Assembly: GCA_026134025.1 (NCBI GenBank)
Contig: JAOQII010000006.1
Location: 1-60,738, forward strand
Direction: 5' to 3'
DNA: 60,738 nucleotides
Origin: Candidatus Syntropharchaeum sp.
GTDB taxonomy: Archaea > Halobacteriota > Syntropharchaeia > Syntropharchaeales > Syntropharchaeaceae
The translations under genes and the position numbers were made by a program. How positions within the stretch are numbered: position 1 is the stretch's first letter; the number at the start of each line of letters is the position of its first letter. Under the pieces are notes generated by a model. That model saw nothing but the letters and a program-made list of their open reading frames with translations, made no database searches and was not told the DNA's origin. Shown in pieces: positions 26,125-37,885 of the stretch.

Positions 26125-26756
26125 CCCTTGAGTGTTGATGTGATCGATGTGAAAGCTGTCCGAACGATCAGGTACATCCCACCTGCAAGAACTAACGTTG
26201 GAATTCCACCCACGGCAGCACCAGCGATCCCGGCCGATACGAGGAGTGCGGTATCTCGATTTGCAAGAAATCTCGCGACTTTTCTCATAATTCCCGGGCT
26301 TACGTCGACTGCATCAGTCTCAAGCACGATATCCCCATCCTGGAAGACTTTGATCCAGCCCGACTCCTCAGATATGAGAACAGAGGTCACACCTTCTTTG
26401 ATCTGGGAGATCCCTTTTGCAGCCGCATGTCTCGTCCCATGACCTGGAAGTGTGCTCGATTTTGTGATCCTTGAGCCATAAGCAATTAATTTACCATCTG
26501 GGGAGAGGAGAACCGCACCATCCAGCTCTGCAAGCTTCTCAAGCACCGTCCCCATTCCTGGTTCTGTGATTGGATCGTCTGTACGAAGTTGTGGAAATAG
26601 CGGATCATAAGATCCTTCTGCATCACCCTCATTTATTATAACAAATAGCGCCCCCTTCCTCTTTTGTGCTATCCGCTTGGCGATCTTGAGGATTTCACTC
26701 ACCACTTCACTCTTCACGTCGTCAGCATTTCCTTTCATGATCGCCTTATCCACCAT
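26121..26756 (-). CDS. Diadenylate cyclase (DisA_N domain) with C-terminal membrane segment
   Basis: DAC-domain proteins make cyclic di-AMP from two ATP. The two catalytic signatures are present: DGA at residues 79-81 (LDGAVLLSPDGKLIAYGS) and GTRHAAA at 107-113. Known archaeal DacZ has an N-terminal extra domain and is soluble; here residues 1-60 are short and residues 168-203 form a glycine-rich hydrophobic segment that could be one or two membrane helices. It lies between mptE and the UPF0216 gene in one operon. Confidence 0.85.
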   Translation of the reverse strand: MVDKAIMKGNADDVKSEVVSEILKIAKRIAQKRKGALFVIINEGDAEGSYDPLFPQLRTDDPITEPGMGTVLEKLAELDGAVLLSPDGKLIAYGSRITKSSTLPGHGTRHAAAKGISQIKEGVTSVLISEESGWIKVFQDGDIVLETDAVDVSPGIMRKVARFLANRDTALLVSAGIAGAAVGGIPTLVLAGGMYLIVRTAFTSITSTLKG

Positions 26757-26774
26757 ATCTCTTCCTTAAATATA

Positions 26775-27398
26775 TTATAGCAATCCATCTATTAATCTCT
26801 TTGCCCACCTGAGTTTTTTACGCTTCCTTTCACTTGCTGTAGCATCCTCAAAGTCAAACCCGAGAAGCGTGATCTGCCTGGCCCCAAGTGCATCTGCCAG
26901 AAAGACGGCTCTATCCCCATCTGTGAATCCGCCAAAGTTATAAATCTGGTCGAAAGGAGCACCATGCGTCGTCCCGAGAAGACGCGATAGGTTTGGAACA
27001 ACCTTCTTAACCATCTCGATATTATCTCCATGCCCGAGCACAACTATAATTGAACCCATCCGATTCGCATAGATGATATCCCCGATCGTGCCATCAAGAT
27101 CTGTTACGATCACATCAGGGAATACACCCTCCCTCAGAATCGTTGAGGTCGCACCATCTGCCGCTATAATCTTGAAATCAAATAACTCGATCGATCTAAG
27201 ATCCTCGCGTAGTGTGGGTGCATCTCCGCATACAAGAACGTCTTCTCCTCTTATGATCTTTTCAAGTTCATCGAGGCTGACGCTCCGATCCTTGATGGTA
27301 TCGCAAAGGATCCTCGCAGATCGATCATTCTCCTCCCGGTTGAACCCAAAATCCTTCAGAATCTCCTTGTAAATGGGCTCCCATTCTAAATAATTCAT
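26775..27398 (-). CDS. mptE: 6-hydroxymethyl-dihydropterin pyrophosphokinase MptE (DUF115)
   Basis: MptE activates 6-hydroxymethyl-7,8-dihydropterin in tetrahydromethanopterin biosynthesis and is unrelated to bacterial FolK. The 207 residues carry the DUF115 pattern: LVCGDAPTLREDL, KIIAADGATSTILR, FPDVIVTDLDG, VVLGHGDN and a C-terminal ITLLGFDFEDA. The gene precedes the diadenylate cyclase by 18 bases. It supports a methanogen-type C1 metabolism. Confidence 0.88.
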   Translation of the reverse strand: MNYLEWEPIYKEILKDFGFNREENDRSARILCDTIKDRSVSLDELEKIIRGEDVLVCGDAPTLREDLRSIELFDFKIIAADGATSTILREGVFPDVIVTDLDGTIGDIIYANRMGSIIVVLGHGDNIEMVKKVVPNLSRLLGTTHGAPFDQIYNFGGFTDGDRAVFLADALGARQITLLGFDFEDATASERKRKKLRWAKRLIDGLL

Positions 27399-27441
27399 AG
27401 AGGCTATTTCAAGGAATGATAAAAGATGATGTAGAGATCGC

Positions 27442-27759
27442 CTACCTGTAGACTCTTTTTCCCAGCTGTTCCAGTAGATCGTACATCCTTGTCACGACTC
27501 CCTGAAGTTTCCTATCGACATTCTCTTCCATGCTCTGGACACTCACCCTGAGTGACCGCTCCTTCGCGTTGATCTGCGCTTCAATCCGCCTGAGACGAGC
27601 CTCTATCGAGAGAAGAAGTAACGCTAAAGCTCCAACCAGAACCATCGCAGAGAGTACAATGACAGGATCACCAACATCCCACCGATTTAACCAGCGATAT
27701 GTCAGTGCAAACGCTGACATGACCATCACGAGAGAGAATACAATATCACGTGTCTCCAT
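27442..27759 (-). CDS. Small two-helix membrane protein with coiled coil
   Basis: The 105-residue protein has two membrane segments (about residues 6-22 and 31-50) followed by a charged coiled coil (RLRRIEAQINAKERSLRVSV onward). It is 43 bases upstream of mptE on the same strand and may be in that operon. No family was recognised. Confidence 0.6.
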   Translation of the reverse strand: METRDIVFSLVMVMSAFALTYRWLNRWDVGDPVIVLSAMVLVGALALLLLSIEARLRRIEAQINAKERSLRVSVQSMEENVDRKLQGVVTRMYDLLEQLGKRVYR

Positions 27760-27802
27760 ACTTTCTCACCAGCCTTTTTCTGGACAATAACTTTATCTCA
27801 GG

Positions 27803-28452
27803 CTAAATATAAAAAGTTATGGTTGAGAAATCGGCGCGAGATCCAGTATTGAAACCATCGTTCTTAAGAGGGGGGAAGAGCGTATACCCTGAAGCATACA
27901 TTCCTCCGCTGAAGCACCTATCGATAATTACAGCTCCACTTTCATCAAGCTCGTCAAGCATAGAATCAGGGTCATCGACCACCGTCCCCGGATACTCGGT
28001 GATACCGATTAAGAGTGCAAACATATTAGAGGGAGGGGTGTTAGCCCCCAGGTGTTGGTACCTCAAAGATGATAAAGTCGTCGCTGTCAACGTCTGTATC
28101 CTTGCCGTCAGGGTATCTGCCTGCAGACTCACCACTTTCTGGCGCTGGTGCGTTGTCTGAAGTATCGCCATCATCGAAGTTGCCGTATGCAACCCTATCG
28201 ACCTCATCAACGCCGTTTTTCAGGATGATGATATCACCCGGGTTGTTCAATCCGAACGAGAAATCAGTGGACTTCTCAAGGAGCAGAAATCCGTTTGTAG
28301 GGATTGTTTTTTCCGTCCAGGCTTGCAGGTGAAGCGGTATTGTCCTCGATCGTCCAGCCATCAAGCAAGACATCACTGTCTATCAAGTTGTAAAGTTTGA
28401 TCCACTCGTTTCCAGATGAAGGGTTTGAAACAAACTCATTTATCACAACCTT
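27803..28452 (-). pseudogene. Decayed lamin-tail / caspase-like peptidase gene
   Basis: Reading on from the cohesin stop, three frames in turn encode one ancestral protein. Frame 1 gives VVINEFVSNPSSGNEWIKLY and DGWTIEDNTAS; after an A6 run near 28346 the next frame gives TIPTNGFLLLEKSTDFSFGL, together a lamin-tail domain ending at a stop near 28041. After a G5 run near 28050 a third frame gives ANTPPSNMFALLIGITEYPG and AVIIDRCFSGGMYASG, the start and Cys motif of a caspase-like peptidase with its His region deleted. Two indels, no own start, and the internal loss mark it as a pseudogene. Confidence 0.7.
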
Positions 28453-28944
28453 CTAAGTTTCAACCTCTCCAACCATAAACGTCCCGTTATCAACTTCATG
28501 TGCAATCTCATCTACGCCGTCTGTGAGTGATACAACCTCAAGATCAAGCGGTGACGTGTCGCCACCTTCTCCGATGGCCTCAAGTGTCACATTTGCAAAA
28601 ACCACGTCACCCGAAAGACCCGCCGGGAAGTTGAGGACTGCGTGCTGGGCATTTCCGTTATCGTTCTCAATCAGCGTGTAGAGCGGGAGGTTGAAGTCAC
28701 CGCCCGTGATATCAAGAACCTGTACGACATCTGGATCAAAACTCAGGATGATATTCGCTCCCATCCCTCCATCGAGGTTCTCGATCATGATCGGGAGGGT
28801 TATCTCTTCACCTTTACCTATGGCGACATCCTCGATCGAAACAGTGACTGTCGGTATGCTATTATTTGCAACTGTTATCATCACAAAGGCTGATACTACA
28901 ATGAGTATGGCACCCAGCGATGCAGCCAGCTTACGCTTCATCAC
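28453..28944 (-). CDS. Secreted cohesin-domain protein
   Basis: A signal peptide (about residues 1-27, LGAILIVVSAFVMITVA) precedes one cohesin-like beta domain: VSIEDVAIGKGEEITLPIMI, ANIILSFDPDVVQVLDI, and a C-terminal PLDLEVVSLTDGV...GTFMVGE. Cohesins bind dockerins; a dockerin gene lies 11 bases upstream in the same operon. The frame stays open after the TAG into the lamin-tail remnant, so the protein was perhaps once longer (cohesin plus lamin tail plus peptidase). Confidence 0.82.
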   Translation of the reverse strand: MMKRKLAASLGAILIVVSAFVMITVANNSIPTVTVSIEDVAIGKGEEITLPIMIENLDGGMGANIILSFDPDVVQVLDITGGDFNLPLYTLIENDNGNAQHAVLNFPAGLSGDVVFANVTLEAIGEGGDTSPLDLEVVSLTDGVDEIAHEVDNGTFMVGEVET

Positions 28945-28955
28945 GGCAAACCACC

Positions 28956-29864
28956 TCAGTGGAGCAGCTCATACCCTTCAATCCCGTCAAGATGGGATGC
29001 CAGATATACCGCATCGAGGAGGTTAACAACGCCACTACCATCAACATCCGCGATTCTCTCGTTCAGGTCATATCCAGGCACGCCAAGCGCATGGCACCCA
29101 AGATAAACGGCGTCATCCATATCCACATCACCGTCCTCGTCCACATCCCCGTTCATCATCACGGTGAGTTCGATACCAACGTCTGCGTTAGAGAGCCCTG
29201 CCGCGTTTGTGGCATTGACCATCAAAAGATACGTGCCAGACGGGGTTCCAGCTGTTGCGTTTGTCGTAACTGCATAAGTATCTCCGCCGATATTTATCAT
29301 CACTACCTCGCTATCACCACCTATTGCCGAGAGATCTATCGTAACCGAAGCGATGTCGCAGATATCAGTGACATTAACAGATAACTCTGCCTCCTCTCCC
29401 CAGAGTGGGTTATTGTCAGTGTCATCAGGGATTACTTCAGGATTGGCTGATGGATCAGTTATAATCGGGGGGGCGTTACCGGTGAGGTTCAGCTTTCTTG
29501 GAGGGGTCATGTACCCCCACTCTGCGGTCTCTGCGGCTGACATCTCTCTGCCATCCGGCAGTGAGATCACGAAGTTAATCGTCTTGCCCCGATCAAAGAC
29601 CGTACCATCAACTCCCAGATAATCGAGATTACCTCCGTATTCACCTGAGATGCCAACTATAGTACTTCCTCTCAATTCCCCATCGATATACGCCTCTATA
29701 ATCGTATCTACAGGCGCATCCACACCGTTAACTCTCACGTCTCCCCAGAACTTGTTCGGTGGTGCTGGGGCAGGGGAGACTGCTACAGCTGTTATCACAC
29801 CAAGTGATAATATCAGACTGACGATAAGGATACCTCCAGCTACCTTCTTTGCTCCTTTTCTCAT
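28956..29864 (-). CDS. Secreted dockerin-containing protein
   Basis: The 302-residue protein has a signal peptide (about 1-29), a beta domain (38-120, FWGDVRVNGVDAPVDTIIEA), a second Ig-like domain with N-x-T sites (about 130-232) and a C-terminal dockerin (236-302) with two calcium-loop repeats: NGDVDEDGDVDMDDAVYLG and ADVDGSGVVNLLDAVYLASH. Dockerins bind cohesins with calcium; a cohesin gene follows 11 bases downstream. A GGAGGT ribosome-binding site lies eight bases before the start. It probably forms a surface complex in place of a cellulosome. Confidence 0.88.
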   Translation of the reverse strand: MRKGAKKVAGGILIVSLILSLGVITAVAVSPAPAPPNKFWGDVRVNGVDAPVDTIIEAYIDGELRGSTIVGISGEYGGNLDYLGVDGTVFDRGKTINFVISLPDGREMSAAETAEWGYMTPPRKLNLTGNAPPIITDPSANPEVIPDDTDNNPLWGEEAELSVNVTDICDIASVTIDLSAIGGDSEVVMINIGGDTYAVTTNATAGTPSGTYLLMVNATNAAGLSNADVGIELTVMMNGDVDEDGDVDMDDAVYLGCHALGVPGYDLNERIADVDGSGVVNLLDAVYLASHLDGIEGYELLH

Positions 29865-30123
29865 TCACTTATACCTCCATTCCTCGTGGTGGCAATTCAA
29901 ATTTAAAGTGGCGACCTATTGATGACAAAATACCATACTTCAAGGGTTATTCTTAGATCTTTGAGTCGCTCTATAACCACCAACTATAGCATCTTCAACT
30001 TATACTATTTAAGGGTATCGATCATTAGTCCGTTAATCCTGTGTATTTGTTATATCAAATAAAAATCTTCTATCGAAAGACTTACAGATGATTAGATAAA
30101 TTGAGAAATGCAGGAGTTGTTGT

Positions 30124-30807
30124 ATGGATCTAAGTGAGATTGATCTCGAGTATGAAAAGCGAATCGCCGCTCTCTCTGCAGTGAAACTGGTGGAGAATGG
30201 GATGGACATAGGTCTTGGAACAGGCTCCACGGCAGAGTTTGTGATAAAGGAAATTGGGTATCTTGTTAAGCACGAAGGGCTTGAGATAAGAGCTGTTGCA
30301 ACCTCAAAGCGATCAGAACGATTGGCCATTGATTGTGGGGTCGAAGTTAAGACGCTTGATGAGATCCCAACCCTTGATCTATGTATAGATGGGGCAGATC
30401 AGGTAGATTCAGGGCTTAACATGATAAAAGGTGGTGGGGGTGCCCATACAAGAGAGAAAATCGTGGCATCATCGAGCAAACGCCTAATAATCGCTGTGGA
30501 TGAGACAAAAATCGTTCCAAGCCTCAACCGAACGATTCCGATTGAAGTTCTACCATTTGCACAGGCGCCTGTATCAGTTCAGATCAAAAAGCTGGGGGGC
30601 ACTCCTATTTTGAGGATGGAAGGTGATTCACCCTTTATTACAGATAACGGCAACATCATCATTGATGCTGATTTTGGGGTGTTGAAAGATCCTGGGGGTT
30701 TAGCTATGCGTTTATCTACAATTCCGGGGGTTCTTGAGCATGGGATATTCATGCGACCCGACGAGGTTCATGTCGGTGAGATGGAAGGTGTCAGGGTCTT
30801 GCGGTGA
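30124..30807 (+). CDS. rpiA: Ribose-5-phosphate isomerase A
   Basis: RpiA interconverts ribose 5-phosphate and ribulose 5-phosphate. The 227 residues show MDIGLGTGSTAEF (phosphate loop), DLCIDGADQVDSGLNMIKGG (catalytic Asp region) and LIIAVDETKIV. An AGGAG ribosome-binding site precedes the ATG. It heads a run of plus-strand genes up to gyrB. Confidence 0.96.
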   Translation: MDLSEIDLEYEKRIAALSAVKLVENGMDIGLGTGSTAEFVIKEIGYLVKHEGLEIRAVATSKRSERLAIDCGVEVKTLDEIPTLDLCIDGADQVDSGLNMIKGGGGAHTREKIVASSSKRLIIAVDETKIVPSLNRTIPIEVLPFAQAPVSVQIKKLGGTPILRMEGDSPFITDNGNIIIDADFGVLKDPGGLAMRLSTIPGVLEHGIFMRPDEVHVGEMEGVRVLR

Positions 30808-30808
30808 T

Positions 30809-30836
30809 AAGGTTAAACCGTAAACCTTAATATATG
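30809..30836 (+). promoter_or_regulatory. Inverted repeat and TATA-like element before mfnB
   Basis: AAGGTTAAACCGTAAACCTT (30809-30828) is an imperfect palindrome directly after rpiA; TTAATATATG follows at 30827-30836, about 20 bases before the mfnB start. It could be an rpiA terminator or an operator overlapping the mfnB promoter. Confidence 0.45.
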
Positions 30837-30855
30837 AGATCTTGAAGATGAATTT

Positions 30856-31557
30856 ATGAAGCTACTCGTAAGTCCCATGAACGTCGAGGAGGCGAAGGCA
30901 GCGGTAAGGGGTGGTGCAGATATAATCGATGTCAAGAACCCGAAAGAGGGATCGCTCGGTGCGAACTTCCCCTGGGTCATCAGCGAGGTGAGGAGTGCTA
31001 TCGGTGAGATGCCGATGTCTGCTACGATCGGTGATTTTGAGTTCAAGCCTGGTACGGCATCACTTGCAGCATTGGGTGCGGCGTACGCTGGTGCGAACTT
31101 CGTTAAGGTCGGACTATTCGGGATAAAAACGCCTGAGGAAGCTTTTGAGATCCTTGATGCAGTGAACAGATCTGTAAAATCATTTGATCCCGAAAAAAAA
31201 GTTGTAGCTTCGTCATATTCTGATTATAAACGACTTGGAATCCTCTCACCTTTTGAGCTTCCTGCGATCGGATCAAAGGTTGGTGTCGATGTCGTGATGC
31301 TTGATACAGGCATAAAAGACGGTAAGACAACATTTGAGTTTCTATCAGAGGCCGAGCTTGAGGGATTTGTTAAAGAGGCACAGGATCTCGGACTTTTAAC
31401 AGCGCTTGCAGGTGCGATCGGTTTCGGAGATCTCGACGCTGTTTTGCGGGTGGATCCTGATATACTCGGTGTGCGTGGGATCGTCTGCGGTGGAGATCGG
31501 CGTGCCGTAATAAAGGAAGAGCTTGTGAAAGATCTGAAAATCCGCTTGCAGACTTAA
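30856..31557 (+). CDS. mfnB: (5-formylfuran-3-yl)methyl phosphate synthase MfnB
   Basis: MfnB condenses two glyceraldehyde 3-phosphate molecules to the furan precursor of methanofuran. The 233 residues fit a TIM barrel with D25 and K27 in DVKNPKEGSLGANFPW, a lysine at 84 (NFVKVGLFG) and another at 154 (DTGIKDG), matching the catalytic Asp/Lys positions known from the Methanocaldococcus enzyme within one residue. This is a methanogenesis-cofactor gene. Confidence 0.93.
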   Translation: MKLLVSPMNVEEAKAAVRGGADIIDVKNPKEGSLGANFPWVISEVRSAIGEMPMSATIGDFEFKPGTASLAALGAAYAGANFVKVGLFGIKTPEEAFEILDAVNRSVKSFDPEKKVVASSYSDYKRLGILSPFELPAIGSKVGVDVVMLDTGIKDGKTTFEFLSEAELEGFVKEAQDLGLLTALAGAIGFGDLDAVLRVDPDILGVRGIVCGGDRRAVIKEELVKDLKIRLQT

Positions 31558-31561
31558 CTCA

Positions 31562-32554
31562 ATGAGTAGTGAGATAAAGTTCGAGAACCCGTATAGCAAG
31601 CTGCCGGGACTCCTCACCTCAGAAGAGCTGATGGATAAGGCGATTCGGCGAGCAAAACGGGCAAGACGCGGTAAGCGAAATATCCGTGCTGCTGAACGCA
31701 CGATGCTTTTAACCACCTCGAATATCCTGAGTGATAACCTTAAGAATATCATACGCAACTTCCCCTCGCTCAACATGCTGCCTCCTTTTTATCTTGAGTT
31801 GACGGATCTTCTTATTGGTGTGGATCGGCTCAAGATCTCACTTTCGTCGATCAACTGGGCAGCAGAAAAGATAAACGCGATCGCCCGTTCAGCTCTTCGT
31901 GATATGCGAAAGATGGACCCTAAAACCGTTAGAAGAAGCGCTTTTGGAAGGATCGGCTCGATAATGAGGGAAATTTCAGGAGATATTGATCTTCTAAGCG
32001 AAACGAGGGAGATTTTTAGGCGATTACCGTCTTTCCGTGACTGTCCGACCGCGGCTGTTGCAGGCTTTGCAAACGTCGGCAAGTCGAGTTTTGTCAGATC
32101 AATAAGCAGTGCAAAGCCTGTTATCGCGGAATATCCCTTCACAACCCAGGCGATCTCGGTCGGTGAGATAAGATACAGGGGTGAGATCTATCAGATTATC
32201 GATACCCCAGGGCTTCTTGACCGCCCACTCGGCGAGCGAAATGAGATCGAGATGCAGGCGATTTTAGCACTGAAGAACCTCACGGATCTGATCGTTTTTA
32301 TAATCGACCCCTCCGAGACCTGCGGATACTCAATGATCGAGCAGACGCACCTTCTCGATGAGATCGGACACAGTTTCAATCTACCAATTCTTGTAATCTC
32401 AAACAAGGCAGATCTTGGCGAAAAATTTGAGGGTTCGAACCTCACAGTCTCAGCAACGACAGGCGAGGGGATCGATGATGCTCGAAGGTTGATACTGGAT
32501 GAACTTGATCGGTTAAAAATCAAAGAAGATAACAAAACCTATTTTAAGCCCTAA
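31562..32554 (+). CDS. nog1: Nog1-family GTPase (ribosome assembly)
   Basis: Archaeal Nog1 acts in large ribosomal subunit biogenesis. An N-terminal helical domain (about 1-160) precedes the Obg-type GTPase: G1 GFANVGKSS near 166, PFTTQAISVG switch, G3 DTPG near 213, VFIIDPSETCGYS and G4 NKAD near 280. Length 330 residues is usual for archaea. The gene begins four bases after mfnB. Confidence 0.92.
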   Translation: MSSEIKFENPYSKLPGLLTSEELMDKAIRRAKRARRGKRNIRAAERTMLLTTSNILSDNLKNIIRNFPSLNMLPPFYLELTDLLIGVDRLKISLSSINWAAEKINAIARSALRDMRKMDPKTVRRSAFGRIGSIMREISGDIDLLSETREIFRRLPSFRDCPTAAVAGFANVGKSSFVRSISSAKPVIAEYPFTTQAISVGEIRYRGEIYQIIDTPGLLDRPLGERNEIEMQAILALKNLTDLIVFIIDPSETCGYSMIEQTHLLDEIGHSFNLPILVISNKADLGEKFEGSNLTVSATTGEGIDDARRLILDELDRLKIKEDNKTYFKP

Positions 32555-32570
32555 CCCGATTTAGAGGTGG

Positions 32571-35871
<3,301 letters not shown>

Positions 35872-35928
35872 GTAAGATCTATCAACAAATTTTAAATATC
35901 TCCACTACCAAGATAGATTGGGGTTATT

Positions 35929-36999
35929 ATGCAGGAGATATACAGGCACAGGTATAAGTTACTAATCTTTGTCGTTTCACTCGCGATTATTTCAGGAATT
36001 ATCTCATACGGCGCGTTACAGGTCAAAGGCTCGGTTACCCTTGCGCTGCTTTTCGCGATTATCGTGATTACCGCATTCATAAGACGGATCGACGATGATC
36101 TCATTAAGATCGTCTCCTATATAATCATGGGGTTCTCTGCCTATTCACTCGTTGGGATGGCGTACGTCTCTCTCTACGATCCAGATGAGGCTGGCATGAT
36201 CTTCGCGCAGCTTGTACCGACCCTGCTTTTCGCACTCGTCAACGCGGTCGCGATTCTCATCACAACAGAGGATAAAGACATACATGGATATACATTTGCA
36301 GGATGCGGGGTCGCGGTCATGTTCGTGATGATCGTTAACGACCTCTACAGCCTGAAAGTTCAGGGCGTACTTCTCCTGATGGTAGCACTCTGGGCGCTAA
36401 TCCCGCTTCTGTGGTGTTATCTCTTCTCAGAGATGTACAGGCCAGAAATAAAGGTCACAGAGCGTGTGGCAAGGGTTATTGGTGGCGCAATCATCACATC
36501 TCCGTTATACATCATCATCGCCGGTGTGACATTCATCGCCGCATACGGCGCAGCACCTGACCTGCCAACGATCCTTGAGGCGACAAAGAGCAATATATTC
36601 GGGCTTGGTTCGATCATCCTGAATTATGCGCTCTCGCATCTTGTCATGGTGACAGGATCTTATATGCTGCTCGGCCTGGTCATGTATGCTCTTGGATACG
36701 AGAAGAAGATAGCGATCATCAAGAAGAAGAAAGAGATCGTGTACACCAGAGAGGAGCGAAGAAAAGAAGAAAACGAGCGTAACAAGGCGGAAGAGGCAGA
36801 TCCTTACAATCAATTACTGACAGAGATGAAAAAATCAAGAATCGAACTTAAAGGGCAGGATCGTATAAAGGCATACCAGGTCCTTCAGCGTTTCTCAAAT
36901 GAGTATCAGATACTGCATGCGAGATATGGAGATACGCAAATGGGTGATGAGGTGAAAGCCCTATTGAGATCACTTGAAAACGAGACCTCATTGAGGTAA
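35929..36999 (+). CDS. Multi-pass membrane protein with cytoplasmic charged tail
   Basis: About eight hydrophobic segments span residues 10-265, followed by a lysine- and glutamate-rich tail (270-356, KKKKEIVYTREERRKEENER) ending in a compact helical segment. No enzyme motif was recognised. It is directly followed (six bases) by the MoxR gene and may be the membrane client or anchor of the MoxR/VWA pair. Confidence 0.65.
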   Translation: MQEIYRHRYKLLIFVVSLAIISGIISYGALQVKGSVTLALLFAIIVITAFIRRIDDDLIKIVSYIIMGFSAYSLVGMAYVSLYDPDEAGMIFAQLVPTLLFALVNAVAILITTEDKDIHGYTFAGCGVAVMFVMIVNDLYSLKVQGVLLLMVALWALIPLLWCYLFSEMYRPEIKVTERVARVIGGAIITSPLYIIIAGVTFIAAYGAAPDLPTILEATKSNIFGLGSIILNYALSHLVMVTGSYMLLGLVMYALGYEKKIAIIKKKKEIVYTREERRKEENERNKAEEADPYNQLLTEMKKSRIELKGQDRIKAYQVLQRFSNEYQILHARYGDTQMGDEVKALLRSLENETSLR

Positions 37000-37005
37000 G
37001 TCTTT

Positions 37006-37875
37006 ATGTTGATCGAGGAGAACGCCTATCTCAGGATAATTGAATCGAGCAAAATTAAAGGTCAGGAGGATACGTATCTCAAAGCGATGCGTTACATCAA
37101 TCTCGGCTACCCCATACTCTTCTTTGGTCCCCCTGGTTGCGGTAAGACCTCGATAGCTCGCCATATCCTGAACAGCCTCGATCGAGAGTATCTTGCGATA
37201 GAAGCACATGAGAGCATGACTGAGTACCAGATAATCGGTGGTTTTCACCCGCTCTCGATGTCTGCAAGCAAAGATCTCGCAGAGGAGTTCATGTACAAGG
37301 ATGGGGTTGTTGCACGGGCGATAATGCACAATAAAAATCTTTTGATTGATGAACTTACCCGTGCGCCAAGCTCAGCATTCTCTTCGATCTTTCTCTTACT
37401 CTCGCATGGTATTCTCACACTTGAACACCGTGAGGTTATCTTGAAGAAGCCTGATGACTGGGTACTCATCGCAACTGCAAACTTCGGTGATGTGGGATCA
37501 TTCAAGCTCAGTAGCGCGTTGAAACGGAGATTCATACCTATCTATGTTCCATATCCGAAACGTTACGTCGAAGAGGCGCTGATACGCAATAATGCACCTG
37601 CCACTGGCGAGAAGGTAACCTCGGCAATCCTTGACTTTGCAGAAGAGACCAGACGTATGTGGAAAGAAGAGGGCGCCCTACCGCAAGGACTTTCAACCGA
37701 TGGTGTGATCAAGATGGCGAGGTACTGTGAGCTTCTGATGAAAGAGGGGATAGACGATAGAACCGCTTTTGCAGATGCAGCTTTTCATCAGGGAATCGTC
37801 ATCGCCGATGAGACAGATCAGGTATCGATCCAGCTTGTAAACGAGCTTGCTCTCCGTCTGGCAGCAGATCTTTGA
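37006..37875 (+). CDS. MoxR-family AAA+ ATPase
   Basis: MoxR ATPases act with VWA-domain proteins as chaperones in the maturation of protein or metal complexes. The 289 residues show Walker A GPPGCGKTS, Walker B NLLIDELTRAP, sensor 1 WVLIATANFGDVG and an arginine-finger-like SSALKRRF. A VWA gene begins ten bases downstream. The substrate is unknown. Confidence 0.88.
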   Translation: MLIEENAYLRIIESSKIKGQEDTYLKAMRYINLGYPILFFGPPGCGKTSIARHILNSLDREYLAIEAHESMTEYQIIGGFHPLSMSASKDLAEEFMYKDGVVARAIMHNKNLLIDELTRAPSSAFSSIFLLLSHGILTLEHREVILKKPDDWVLIATANFGDVGSFKLSSALKRRFIPIYVPYPKRYVEEALIRNNAPATGEKVTSAILDFAEETRRMWKEEGALPQGLSTDGVIKMARYCELLMKEGIDDRTAFADAAFHQGIVIADETDQVSIQLVNELALRLAADL

Positions 37876-37885
37876 GTGTGAGTCT

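Noticed and set aside
28347-28455. Pyrrolysine read-through of the TAG between cohesin and lamin-tail domain
   Set aside because: TAG is the normal stop of many genes here (infB, cdc6, pstS, cfbE, mtnP, recJ, the VWA gene, the first pilin), so general recoding is unlikely, and further frame breaks follow.
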